14,393 nucleotides of DNA from an uncultured Leucobacter sp. (GTDB taxonomy: Bacteria > Actinomycetota > Actinomycetes > Actinomycetales > Microbacteriaceae): positions 1 to 14,393 of the forward strand of contig CALMSE010000315.1 in NCBI GenBank assembly GCA_937872275.1. Direction: 5' to 3'. Shown here piece after piece: positions 1 through 5,841 of the stretch. The first letter of the stretch is position 1. Each line of letters starts with the position of its first letter. A model generated the notes under the pieces. It did no database searches and was not told where the DNA came from. It worked only from the letters and a program-made list of their open reading frames with translations. The translations under genes and the position numbers were made by a program.

Positions 1-822
1 GTGGCGCCGGGCGGCCTCGCCGCTCGCGACCAGGAGCGCGCTCGCGCCGTCGTTGAGCGAGGAGGCGTTGCCCGCGGTCACGACCGAACCGCCGGCGACG
101 ACGGGCCGCAGGCCCGCGAGCACCTCGAGGGTGGTGTCGGGGCGGGGGCCCTCGTCGACGGAGACCAGGTTCTGCCGGCCCCGGCCGAGATCCACCGTCA
201 CCGGCACGATCTCCCGCTCGAAGCGCCCGGCCTCGATCGCGGCCGCCGCTCGGCGGTGGCTCTCGACGGCGAAGGCGTCGGCGTCTTCGCGCGAGACGCC
301 GTCGACGCGCGCGACCTCCTCCGCGGTCTCGGGCATCGAGAAGGTCGCCTTCTCGCGTTTCAGAAACTCGGGGTTCGTGAAGCGCCAGCCGATGGAGGTG
401 TCGAACTGGGCGCCGGGCTTCGCCCAGGGCCGCGACGGCTTCTCCTGCACCCACGGCGCACGCGTCATCGACTCGACGCCGCCCGCGATCATGAGGTCGG
501 CGTCGCCGGCGCGGATCGCCTGCGAGGCGTTCGAGACGGCCGTCATGCCCGAGGCGCAGAGCCGGTTCACGGTGTAGCCCGGCACGGTGTCGGGCAGGCC
601 GGCGAGCAGCACGGCCATGCGGGCCACGTTGCGGTTGTCCTCGCCCGCCTGGTTCGCGCTGCCGAGGATCACCTCGTCGATGGCGTCGTGCGGCACGCCG
701 GTGCGACGGGCGATCTCCCGGACCACGAGGGCGGCGAGGTCGTCGGGCCGCACGTTCGCGAGGGCGCCGCCGTAGCGGCCGACGGGCGTGCGCACTCCGT
801 CGACGAGATAGGCCTCGGGCAT
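1..822 (-). CDS. pcaF: 3-oxoadipyl-CoA / acetyl-CoA C-acyltransferase (PcaF-type thiolase), 3' end outside window
   Basis: Thiolase that would cleave a 3-oxoacyl-CoA with CoA; in the PcaF subgroup 3-oxoadipyl-CoA gives succinyl-CoA and acetyl-CoA. The first 274 residues are visible and the frame is open at the left edge; the family is about 400 residues, so the C-terminal third with the catalytic His and second Cys lies outside. Seen: N-terminal RTPVGRYGGAL, the block NQAGEDNRNVARM followed by LLAGLP, the nucleophile Cys89 in NRLCASGM, and the GGVESMTRAPW loop. The RYGGAL and NQAGEDNRNVARM blocks are what I associate with PcaF/PaaJ rather than generic FadA thiolases. The ATG is preceded by AGAGAGGT about 8 bases upstream. 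It lies 260 bp downstream of the acyl-CoA dehydrogenase on the same strand and has its own promoter and palindrome, so it probably forms a separate transcript. Thiolase identity is sure; the 3-oxoadipyl substrate is inferred. Confidence 0.9.
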   Translation of the reverse strand, partial: MPEAYLVDGVRTPVGRYGGALANVRPDDLAALVVREIARRTGVPHDAIDEVILGSANQAGEDNRNVARMAVLLAGLPDTVPGYTVNRLCASGMTAVSNASQAIRAGDADLMIAGGVESMTRAPWVQEKPSRPWAKPGAQFDTSIGWRFTNPEFLKREKATFSMPETAEEVARVDGVSREDADAFAVESHRRAAAAIEAGRFEREIVPVTVDLGRGRQNLVSVDEGPRPDTTLEVLAGLRPVVAGGSVVTAGNASSLNDGASALLVASGEAARRH

Positions 823-832
823 CGGTATCGAC

Positions 833-855
833 CTCTCTGTCTGTGTCTGTCTGTT
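833..855. repeat. short CTGT/ACAG-rich tandem repeat in the thiolase leader
   Basis: The plus strand carries an imperfect run of CTGT units interrupted by one GT; on the coding (minus) strand it is a run of ACAG units ending directly at the AGAGAGGT ribosome binding site. It is seen directly. Length variation here would change leader length but not coding frame. No function is known to me; it may simply keep the leader unstructured. Confidence 0.5.
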
Positions 856-935
856 CGCGCCGGTGGCGGTTCGCCCCCCGGCGGCGGGTCTTCCTGCTCG
901 GATGCGGGCGCCTAGACCCGCGCGCGGGCGCGCGA

Positions 936-959
936 ATTAGTAACCGTACGGTCAGTTAT
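936..959. promoter_or_regulatory. TetR-type operator candidate upstream of the thiolase gene
   Basis: A perfect 10-bp palindrome, ACCGTACGGT (943-952), sits inside a 24-bp imperfect dyad with 9 of 12 positions paired. Actinobacterial TetR-family repressors of acyl-CoA and catabolic genes often bind palindromes with ACCG...CGGT cores. On the minus strand it begins about 8 bases downstream of the proposed -10 box, so it would cover the transcription start, a normal place for a repressor site. No TetR gene lies in the window, so the binding protein is unknown. Confidence 0.55.
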
Positions 960-967
960 GCTCTCTC

Positions 968-997
968 AGGATAGACGCACCGGGTGCCGCCTGCCAA
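968..997 (-). promoter_or_regulatory. sigma70-like promoter for the thiolase gene
   Basis: Read on the minus strand, TTGGCA (997-992) and TATCCT (973-968) are separated by 18 bases. The proposed start falls about 7 bases further on, at the edge of the TetR-type palindrome, roughly 140 bases before the thiolase ATG. The -35 box is itself inside a dyad, CTGCCA-AC-TGGCAG (991-1004). This is a prediction from hexamer match and position only. Confidence 0.4.
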
Positions 998-1082
998 CTG
1001 GCAGTGCCCGCGCTCCCCGGAATCCGCATCGCGTGGCGAAGCGACCTTCGTCGCGATTCCCGTCGTCGTCCAGCCGCGCCGC

Positions 1083-2282
1083 TCAGGAGAACGCGGCGAT
1101 GCCGGTGATCTCACGGCCGATGATCAGCGACTGGATGAAGTCCGTGCCCTCGTAGGTGTGCACGACCTCCATGTCGGTGAGGTGCCGCGCGACGTGGTTC
1201 TCGAGCAGCAGCCCGTTCCCTCCGAGCAGATCCCGCGCATCGCGGCAGAGCGCCCGCGAGCGCTGCCCGGTGAACATCTTCGCGAGCGAGGCCTGCTCGT
1301 TCGAGAGCCGACCCTCGTCCTGCAGGGCCGCCGTGCGGAAGCAGAGCAGTTGCATGGCCGTGAGATCCGCGAGCATGTTCGCCAGTTTGTTCTGCACGAG
1401 CTGCGTGGCGGCGATCGGGCGACCGAACTGCACGCGCCGCTGCACGTACTCGGCGGCGATCTCGTAGGCGGCGACCGCGTGGCCGAGCGCCTCCCAGGCG
1501 ACGGTGCTGCGGGTGCGGTTGAGCACCGCGGAGACGTCGCGGAAGGAGGTCGACTCCGCGAGCCGGTTCTCCGCCGGCACGCGCACGCCCGCCAGTCGGA
1601 TGTGGGCCTGCTGGATGGCGCGCTTCGCGATCTTCCCGGTGATGGCCTCGGCCTCGTACCCTTCGGGGTACTCGCCGTCGGCGCTCTTCTCCACGACGAA
1701 GGCCTTCACCTTCCCGTCATCGGTGTCGCGGGCCCAGACGATCACGAGGTCGGCCACATGGCCGAGCCCGATCCACCGCTTCTCCCCGTCGAGCACGTAG
1801 GCGTCGCCCTCGCGCCGCGCCGAAGTCTCGAGGGCGACGGAGTCCGAGCCGTGCTCCGGCTCCGTCAGTGCGAATGCGCCGAGCGCCTCGAGCCTCGCCA
1901 TCCGGGGCAGCCAGCGCTGCTTCTGCTCCTCGCTGCCGAGCAGCGCGATGCTCCCCATCGCGAGCCCCGACTGCACGGCGTTCAGCGTGTTCAGGCTGCC
2001 ATCGCCGCGCGAGAGCTCCATCGCGACGAGCCCGGTCTGCAGCCGAGTGAGTCCGGGGCAGCCGTAGCCCTCGATGGCGGTGCCGACGATGCCGAGCTCG
2101 CGCAGCGAGGGGAGCAGATGGTAGGGGAAATCGGCCCGCTCCCAGTAGTCGTTGATGATGGGGGTGACCTCGGCGTCGACGAAGCCGCGGATCCGGGTGA
2201 TCAGGGCCCTGTCGGCCTCGCCCAGGAAGTCGGAGACCCGGTAGAAGTCGGAGTCGACGGGGTGCAGGGAGAGCTCGCTCAC
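1083..2282 (-). CDS. acyl-CoA dehydrogenase, glutaryl-CoA dehydrogenase-like (probable dicarboxylyl-CoA dehydrogenase)
   Basis: FAD-dependent alpha,beta-dehydrogenation of an acyl-CoA, 399 residues, normal length for the family. The GTG start at 2282 overlaps the stop of the upstream CoA-transferase in GTGA, and GAAAGG lies about 9 bases before it, so the two are translationally coupled; the longer open frame upstream is not used. Seen: the flavin/substrate loop FALTEPEHGSD (about 128-138), GEKRWIG (about 157-163), QFGRPIAATQ in the C-terminal helical domain, LLGGNG, and HTYEGTDFIQ with catalytic Glu378 where human glutaryl-CoA dehydrogenase has Glu370. Overall it resembles that enzyme more than straight-chain dehydrogenases. 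The Arg and Ser that in the human enzyme (Arg94, Ser98) lie near the gamma-carboxylate are Asn98 and Ala102 here, so glutaryl-CoA is not assured. Neighbours suggest adipyl-CoA or another dicarboxylyl-CoA. Family sure; substrate inferred. Confidence 0.92.
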   Translation of the reverse strand: MSELSLHPVDSDFYRVSDFLGEADRALITRIRGFVDAEVTPIINDYWERADFPYHLLPSLRELGIVGTAIEGYGCPGLTRLQTGLVAMELSRGDGSLNTLNAVQSGLAMGSIALLGSEEQKQRWLPRMARLEALGAFALTEPEHGSDSVALETSARREGDAYVLDGEKRWIGLGHVADLVIVWARDTDDGKVKAFVVEKSADGEYPEGYEAEAITGKIAKRAIQQAHIRLAGVRVPAENRLAESTSFRDVSAVLNRTRSTVAWEALGHAVAAYEIAAEYVQRRVQFGRPIAATQLVQNKLANMLADLTAMQLLCFRTAALQDEGRLSNEQASLAKMFTGQRSRALCRDARDLLGGNGLLLENHVARHLTDMEVVHTYEGTDFIQSLIIGREITGIAAFS

Positions 2283-3529
2283 TGTGCGGAACCTTTCGGG
2301 GTGAGGGCGGAGTGGGATGCGGACGGCACGGTCGTCGCCCCGGCGTGCTCGGGGCCGGTGTCGAGAGAACGCAGCCAGGCGCGGATCGCCTCGCCGTCCT
2401 GGTCGAGAAAGGGGGGCGCGGCGGCGTAGCAGGCCGGGGTCTCCGAGAATCGGATCGGGTTTCTGATCGTCGGGAGCGCCCGTTCGCCCTCGCCCACGGT
2501 GACGACGGGGTCGAGCCCGATCCGCCTCGCGAAGTCGATGCCGCCGGCGACGGTCAGGATCGGTGCGCAGGGCACTCCCGCCGCGCTGAACTCGCGGAAC
2601 CACTCGTCTGCGCTGCGGGTCGTGAGCCGCTCGACGAGCAGGGGGCGCAGCGCATCGCGGTTCACGCTGCGCGCCGCGTTCGACGAGAATCGCGTATCGG
2701 CGAGCAGGCGGTCGAGGCCGGCCGCTCCGCAGAAGGCGCGGAACTGCGCGTCATTCCCCACGGCGAGGATCAGGGTCCCCTCTGCGGTCGGGAAGGGAGC
2801 ATAGGGGTAGATGCTCGGATGGTCGTTGCCGAGGCGCACGGGTGACTGCCCGGTCAGCAGGTACCCGCCCGTCTGGTTGACGAGCCCGGAGAGCGCGGAG
2901 GCCATGAGGTTCAGCTCGATCCGCTGCCCCTGTCCGGTGCGCAGGCGATGGTAGAGCGCCGTGACGATGGCGATGCCGGTGTGCAGACCGGTGATCACGT
3001 CGAAGATCGCCACGCCGGACCGGAAGCCCTCCGTGCTCGGCGATCCGGTGAGGTCCATCAGGCCTGACAACGCCTGCACGAGGAGGTCGTACCCGGGCAG
3101 GGCCGCAGTCTCGGCGGTGCCGAAGCCGGTGATCGACGCGTAGATCACCTCGGGGTTGTCTGCGATCACCGAGCCGTAGTCGAGGCCGAACCGTCGGAGC
3201 CCACCGGGCTTGAAATTCTCGACCACCACGTCGGCCCGCGCGGCGAGGCGGTGGGCGAGCCGCAGATCTTCCGGGTCGCTGAAATCGAGTACCACTGACT
3301 GCTTATTGCGGTTCACGGAGAGGAAGTAGGCGGATTCCCCGTGGTACTCGGGCGGGGTCCAGGAGCGGGTCTCGTCGCCCAGCGGGCTCTCGACCTTGAT
3401 CACGGTGGCGCCGAGGTCGGCGAGGAGCATCGTGCAGTACGGCGCGGCGAGCACCCGGCCGAAATCCGCGATGAGCAGGCCCGCGAAGGGGCCTTGCCCG
3501 GCGGCATCGGAGTCGAGATGGGGAAACAT
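2279..3529 (-). CDS. family III (CaiB/BaiF) CoA-transferase, probable dicarboxylate activation
   Basis: Transfers CoA from a donor thioester such as succinyl-CoA to a carboxylic acid; here probably to the dicarboxylate made by the neighbouring oxidation genes. 416 residues, normal for the family. The ATG at 3529 has GAGGAG just upstream, and the protein then begins the usual family N-terminus (FAGLLIADFGRVLAAPYCTMLLADLG). Other marks: NRNKQSVVLDF (about 73-83), VVENFKPGG (about 102-110), and PGYDLLVQALSGLM with Asp148 at the position of the catalytic aspartate that forms the acyl-anhydride intermediate in formyl-CoA transferase. The last 25 or so residues are a low-complexity tail. The stop overlaps the start of the acyl-CoA dehydrogenase gene. 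A family III CoA-transferase beside a glutaryl-CoA dehydrogenase homologue and a LysR gene recalls bacterial glutarate catabolism (GcdG/GcdH/GcdR). The true acyl acceptor cannot be read from sequence. Confidence 0.9.
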   Translation of the reverse strand: MFPHLDSDAAGQGPFAGLLIADFGRVLAAPYCTMLLADLGATVIKVESPLGDETRSWTPPEYHGESAYFLSVNRNKQSVVLDFSDPEDLRLAHRLAARADVVVENFKPGGLRRFGLDYGSVIADNPEVIYASITGFGTAETAALPGYDLLVQALSGLMDLTGSPSTEGFRSGVAIFDVITGLHTGIAIVTALYHRLRTGQGQRIELNLMASALSGLVNQTGGYLLTGQSPVRLGNDHPSIYPYAPFPTAEGTLILAVGNDAQFRAFCGAAGLDRLLADTRFSSNAARSVNRDALRPLLVERLTTRSADEWFREFSAAGVPCAPILTVAGGIDFARRIGLDPVVTVGEGERALPTIRNPIRFSETPACYAAAPPFLDQDGEAIRAWLRSLDTGPEHAGATTVPSASHSALTPKGSAQ

Positions 3530-3548
3530 GGAGCTCCTCGGTAGGCGA

Positions 3549-3568
3549 CGGCGCTCGGAGGAGCGCCG
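3549..3568. promoter_or_regulatory. perfect 8-bp inverted repeat in the CoA-transferase leader
   Basis: CGGCGCTC and GAGCGCCG flank a 4-base GGAG loop about 20 bases upstream of the CoA-transferase start codon. In the mRNA it would form a stable hairpin just before the ribosome binding site; in DNA it could be an operator. Seen directly; function unknown. The rest of the 214-bp divergent region (3530-3743) holds the LysR-side repeats. Confidence 0.4.
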
Positions 3569-3699
3569 CTTGCGCCCCACCAGACTTGCAGGGCGGCTCG
3601 GGCGAGTCCAATACCGAAAGCCCGTCGGATTGATACCCGTGCTGCCCCCAGGGGAGCAGGGGAATGCGATCGGCAGGGCGGCACCCATCTTCACCGCGA

Positions 3700-3740
3700 G
3701 ATAATCCGGTGCTGATAATTCTTCGATATGCAATAATCCG
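3700..3740. promoter_or_regulatory. divergent promoter/operator region between lysR-type gene and CoA-transferase
   Basis: A locally AT-rich stretch just before the LysR start. ATAATCCG occurs twice (3701-3708 and 3733-3740), 32 bp apart, about three helical turns, with a third ATAAT at 3715-3719. GATAAT (3714-3719) and AATAAT (3732-3737) are plausible -10 boxes for the LysR gene. LysR-type regulators usually bind such divergent regions and control both their own gene and the opposite operon. I found no clean T-N11-A dyad that I would call with confidence. Confidence 0.45.
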
Positions 3741-3743
3741 CGC

Positions 3744-4670
3744 ATGGACATCCAGCAACTGCGCGCCTTCCTCGCGGTCGCCGAGGAACTGCACTTCGGC
3801 CGCGCCGCGGAGCGCCTGCACCTGGCGCAGCCCCCCGTCAGCCGAAGCGTGCAGCAGCTGGAACGAGAACTCGGTGCCCGGCTCTTCGAGCGCAGCACCC
3901 GGAAGGTGACGCTCACCTCGGTCGGCGAGACGCTCGTCGAGCCTGCGCGGGAGGCGATCGAGGCCTTCGAACGCGTGCGGTGGGTCGCGCAAGCGGCGGG
4001 AACCGGGGAGATCGGCCACGTTCGCCTCGCCTACGCCGGCGCGTCCTCCAACGTGATGGTGGGCCGGCTCGCACGGGCGGTGAAGCAGGGACACCCGGGC
4101 ATTCAGCTCGAACTGCTGAGCCAGCACTTCGCCCAGCCGGCGATCCAGTCGCTGAGCAAGGGCGACATCGATATCGCCCTCGGCAGGTGGGATCATATTC
4201 CCAACGGCGTCTGCACGCGGGTGGTCGCGGTCGAGGAGCTCGTGGTCGCCGTACCCGAGACCCACCGCCTGGCGGATCGACAGAGCGTCTCCATCGTCGA
4301 GTTCGCCGGGGAACCCTTCGTCTCCCTTCCGCCGCAGACCGGCACGCTGCTGCTCGAACGGTTGCACCTGATGACGCGCGAGCGAGGATTCAACGTCGAA
4401 GTGGTGCAGTACGCTCCCGACTCGTGGACGGTCATGTCGCTCGTCTCCGCCGAGGTCGGCTGTTCGCTGACGCTCTCCTCGGTGATCGCCAGCATCGCCG
4501 ACCCCCACCTGAGATTCTTGCGCTTGTCAGACGCGGCCCCGCCGGTCGAACTGAGGATGGCGTGGCGGGGCGACAGCGACGACCGCGCCCTGCACGCTGT
4601 GCTCCGCATCTCGGAGACGGTGCTGCCGACTCCGGCGAATGATGCGGTTTCGTCAACAATCCGGGGCTGA
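3744..4670 (+). CDS. LysR-family transcriptional regulator
   Basis: DNA-binding regulator of 308 residues, typical of the family. Residues 1-60 form the winged helix-turn-helix (LRAFLAVAEELHFGRAAERLHLAQ, then PPVSRSVQQLERELGARLFER), followed by the linker helix and a periplasmic-binding-protein-like effector domain from about residue 90 (GHVRLAYAGASSN) to the C-terminus. The ATG is fixed by the conserved N-terminus (MDIQQLRAFLAV); no convincing ribosome binding site precedes it, and a -10-like AATAAT only 7 bases upstream raises the possibility of a leaderless or very short-leader mRNA. It is divergent from the CoA-transferase/acyl-CoA dehydrogenase pair, which is its most likely target, and lies 73 bp upstream of the alcohol dehydrogenase gene on the same strand. 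The inducer is probably a pathway acid or CoA ester (inference). Confidence 0.93.
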   Translation: MDIQQLRAFLAVAEELHFGRAAERLHLAQPPVSRSVQQLERELGARLFERSTRKVTLTSVGETLVEPAREAIEAFERVRWVAQAAGTGEIGHVRLAYAGASSNVMVGRLARAVKQGHPGIQLELLSQHFAQPAIQSLSKGDIDIALGRWDHIPNGVCTRVVAVEELVVAVPETHRLADRQSVSIVEFAGEPFVSLPPQTGTLLLERLHLMTRERGFNVEVVQYAPDSWTVMSLVSAEVGCSLTLSSVIASIADPHLRFLRLSDAAPPVELRMAWRGDSDDRALHAVLRISETVLPTPANDAVSSTIRG

Positions 4671-4683
4671 TCCGGTATTGGAT

Positions 4684-4695
4684 CGGATCGATCCG
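4684..4695. promoter_or_regulatory. perfect 12-bp palindrome upstream of the alcohol dehydrogenase gene
   Basis: CGGATCGATCCG lies in the 73-bp gap between the LysR stop and the alcohol dehydrogenase start, embedded in other GATC-rich half-sites. Its position suits an operator, but GC-rich palindromes of this length can occur by chance. The only support is symmetry and location. Confidence 0.3.
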
Positions 4696-4743
4696 GGATG
4701 AGAGCGTTGGACGCGAACCCTGACCGAGGCCCGGAGGACGACC

Positions 4744-5841
4744 ATGCGAGCATTTGCGATCCTTGAAGACGCGGGCGAGGTGACGGAGATCGAGGTGCCG
4801 TGCCCCGTGCCGACCGGTACCGAGGTGGTGCTGCGGGTGGTGCGATCCGGCGTCTGCCACACCGATACCCACCTGCGCGACGGCTACTACGACCTCGGTG
4901 CGCGAGGGCGCATGCGGCTCACCGACCGGGGGGTCGTCTACCCGATCGTGCTCGGTCACGAGGTCGTCGGCGTGGTCGAGGCCGTCGGCCCCGGCGTCGC
5001 CGAGGTGCGACCGGGGGATCGTCGGCTCATCTACCCCTGGATCGGCGAGGGCGAATGCGAAGCCTGCCGGGCCGGCGAGGAGAATCTCTGCGTCGCCCCG
5101 AAGAACCTCGGCGTCGCGGAGCACGGGGGCTACGCAGAGTCCATCCGCGTACCCCACCCGCGATACCTCGTCGACATCGAGGGACTCGACGAGAGCTGGG
5201 CCGCGACCCTCGCCTGCTCCGGGCTGACCGCGTACGGTGCGGTGCGGAAGGCGCTGCCGCTCGCGCCCGACGACCCGATCGTGGTCATCGGCGCGGGCGG
5301 CGTCGGGCTGACCGCGATCGCGACGCTCCGCGCCCTCGGGCATCGGGCGATCGTCGCGGTCGACCTGCAGCAGCGCAATCTCGAGCTCGCCCGGGAACTG
5401 GGTGCGACCGAGCTGGTCTCCGCGGATCAGGCTGATCTCACCGGCGCGATCATCGACGGTGCGGGCGGCCCGGTCGCGGCGGTGATCGACTTCGTCAACA
5501 GCTCGGCGACCTCCCGTGCCGGCTTCGACCTGCTCCGCAAGGGCGGCAGCATGATTCAGGTCGGCCTCTTCGGCGGCGAGCTCGTCATTCCTACGGCGCT
5601 GCTCGCGCTGAAGACGCTCACCGTGCGGGGCAGCTTCGTCGGTACGCTCGCAGACCTTCGCGAGCTCGTGGAGCTCGCGAAGCAGGGCGGTTTGCCGCAC
5701 ATTCCGATCGTCGACGACGCCCTCACGGCGGAAGCGGTGCAGAGCTCGCTCGATCGTCTGGTCGTCGGGGGCGTGCCGGGGCGGATCGTGCTCCGTGGAC
5801 GCGAGGATGCGGGAACGGACGAACCCGGAGAGGGCGAATGA
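4744..5841 (+). CDS. chnD: zinc-dependent alcohol dehydrogenase, ChnD/CpnD-like (omega-hydroxy acid dehydrogenase)
   Basis: Medium-chain NAD(P)-dependent alcohol dehydrogenase, 365 residues, expected to oxidise 6-hydroxyhexanoate (or 5-hydroxyvalerate) to the semialdehyde. Seen: catalytic-zinc ligands Cys38 (GVCHTD), His72-Glu73 (GHE) and Cys158; coenzyme motif GAGGVG (183-188) with Asp207 ending the second beta strand, which favours NAD+. HLRDGYYDLG, LTDRGV and VPHPRYLVDIEGLD closely match my memory of Acinetobacter ChnD, the basis for the symbol. The structural-zinc lobe reads GEGECEACRAGEENLC: Cys105, Cys108 and Cys116 are present but the first ligand, normally Cys in WIGCG, is Glu102. The C-terminus has a short acidic tail beyond the usual end. 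Start chosen from GGAGG 7 bases upstream. Its stop overlaps the aldehyde dehydrogenase start in ATGA. Family sure; substrate from context and resemblance. Confidence 0.9.
   Translation: MRAFAILEDAGEVTEIEVPCPVPTGTEVVLRVVRSGVCHTDTHLRDGYYDLGARGRMRLTDRGVVYPIVLGHEVVGVVEAVGPGVAEVRPGDRRLIYPWIGEGECEACRAGEENLCVAPKNLGVAEHGGYAESIRVPHPRYLVDIEGLDESWAATLACSGLTAYGAVRKALPLAPDDPIVVIGAGGVGLTAIATLRALGHRAIVAVDLQQRNLELARELGATELVSADQADLTGAIIDGAGGPVAAVIDFVNSSATSRAGFDLLRKGGSMIQVGLFGGELVIPTALLALKTLTVRGSFVGTLADLRELVELAKQGGLPHIPIVDDALTAEAVQSSLDRLVVGGVPGRIVLRGREDAGTDEPGEGE

Noticed and set aside
1..915. Long plus-strand open frame over the thiolase gene
   Set aside because: It is the complement of a clear thiolase gene on the minus strand; its translation is Arg/Ala/Gly-rich without family resemblance, a normal effect of high GC content.
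1035..1052. Small hairpin after the acyl-CoA dehydrogenase stop as a terminator
   Set aside because: The stem is only about 7 bp with a G-T pair and no T-tract; too weak to call beside the much stronger hairpins at 10088 and 13578.
984..2429. 481-codon plus-strand open frame over the acyl-CoA dehydrogenase
   Set aside because: Shadow of the minus-strand dehydrogenase, which has intact catalytic motifs; the plus-strand product looks like low-complexity antisense translation.
5231..5238. CGTACGGT inside the alcohol dehydrogenase gene as a second copy of the TetR-type site
   Set aside because: Only part of the 10-bp core is present, it lies mid-gene, and the flanks are not symmetric.
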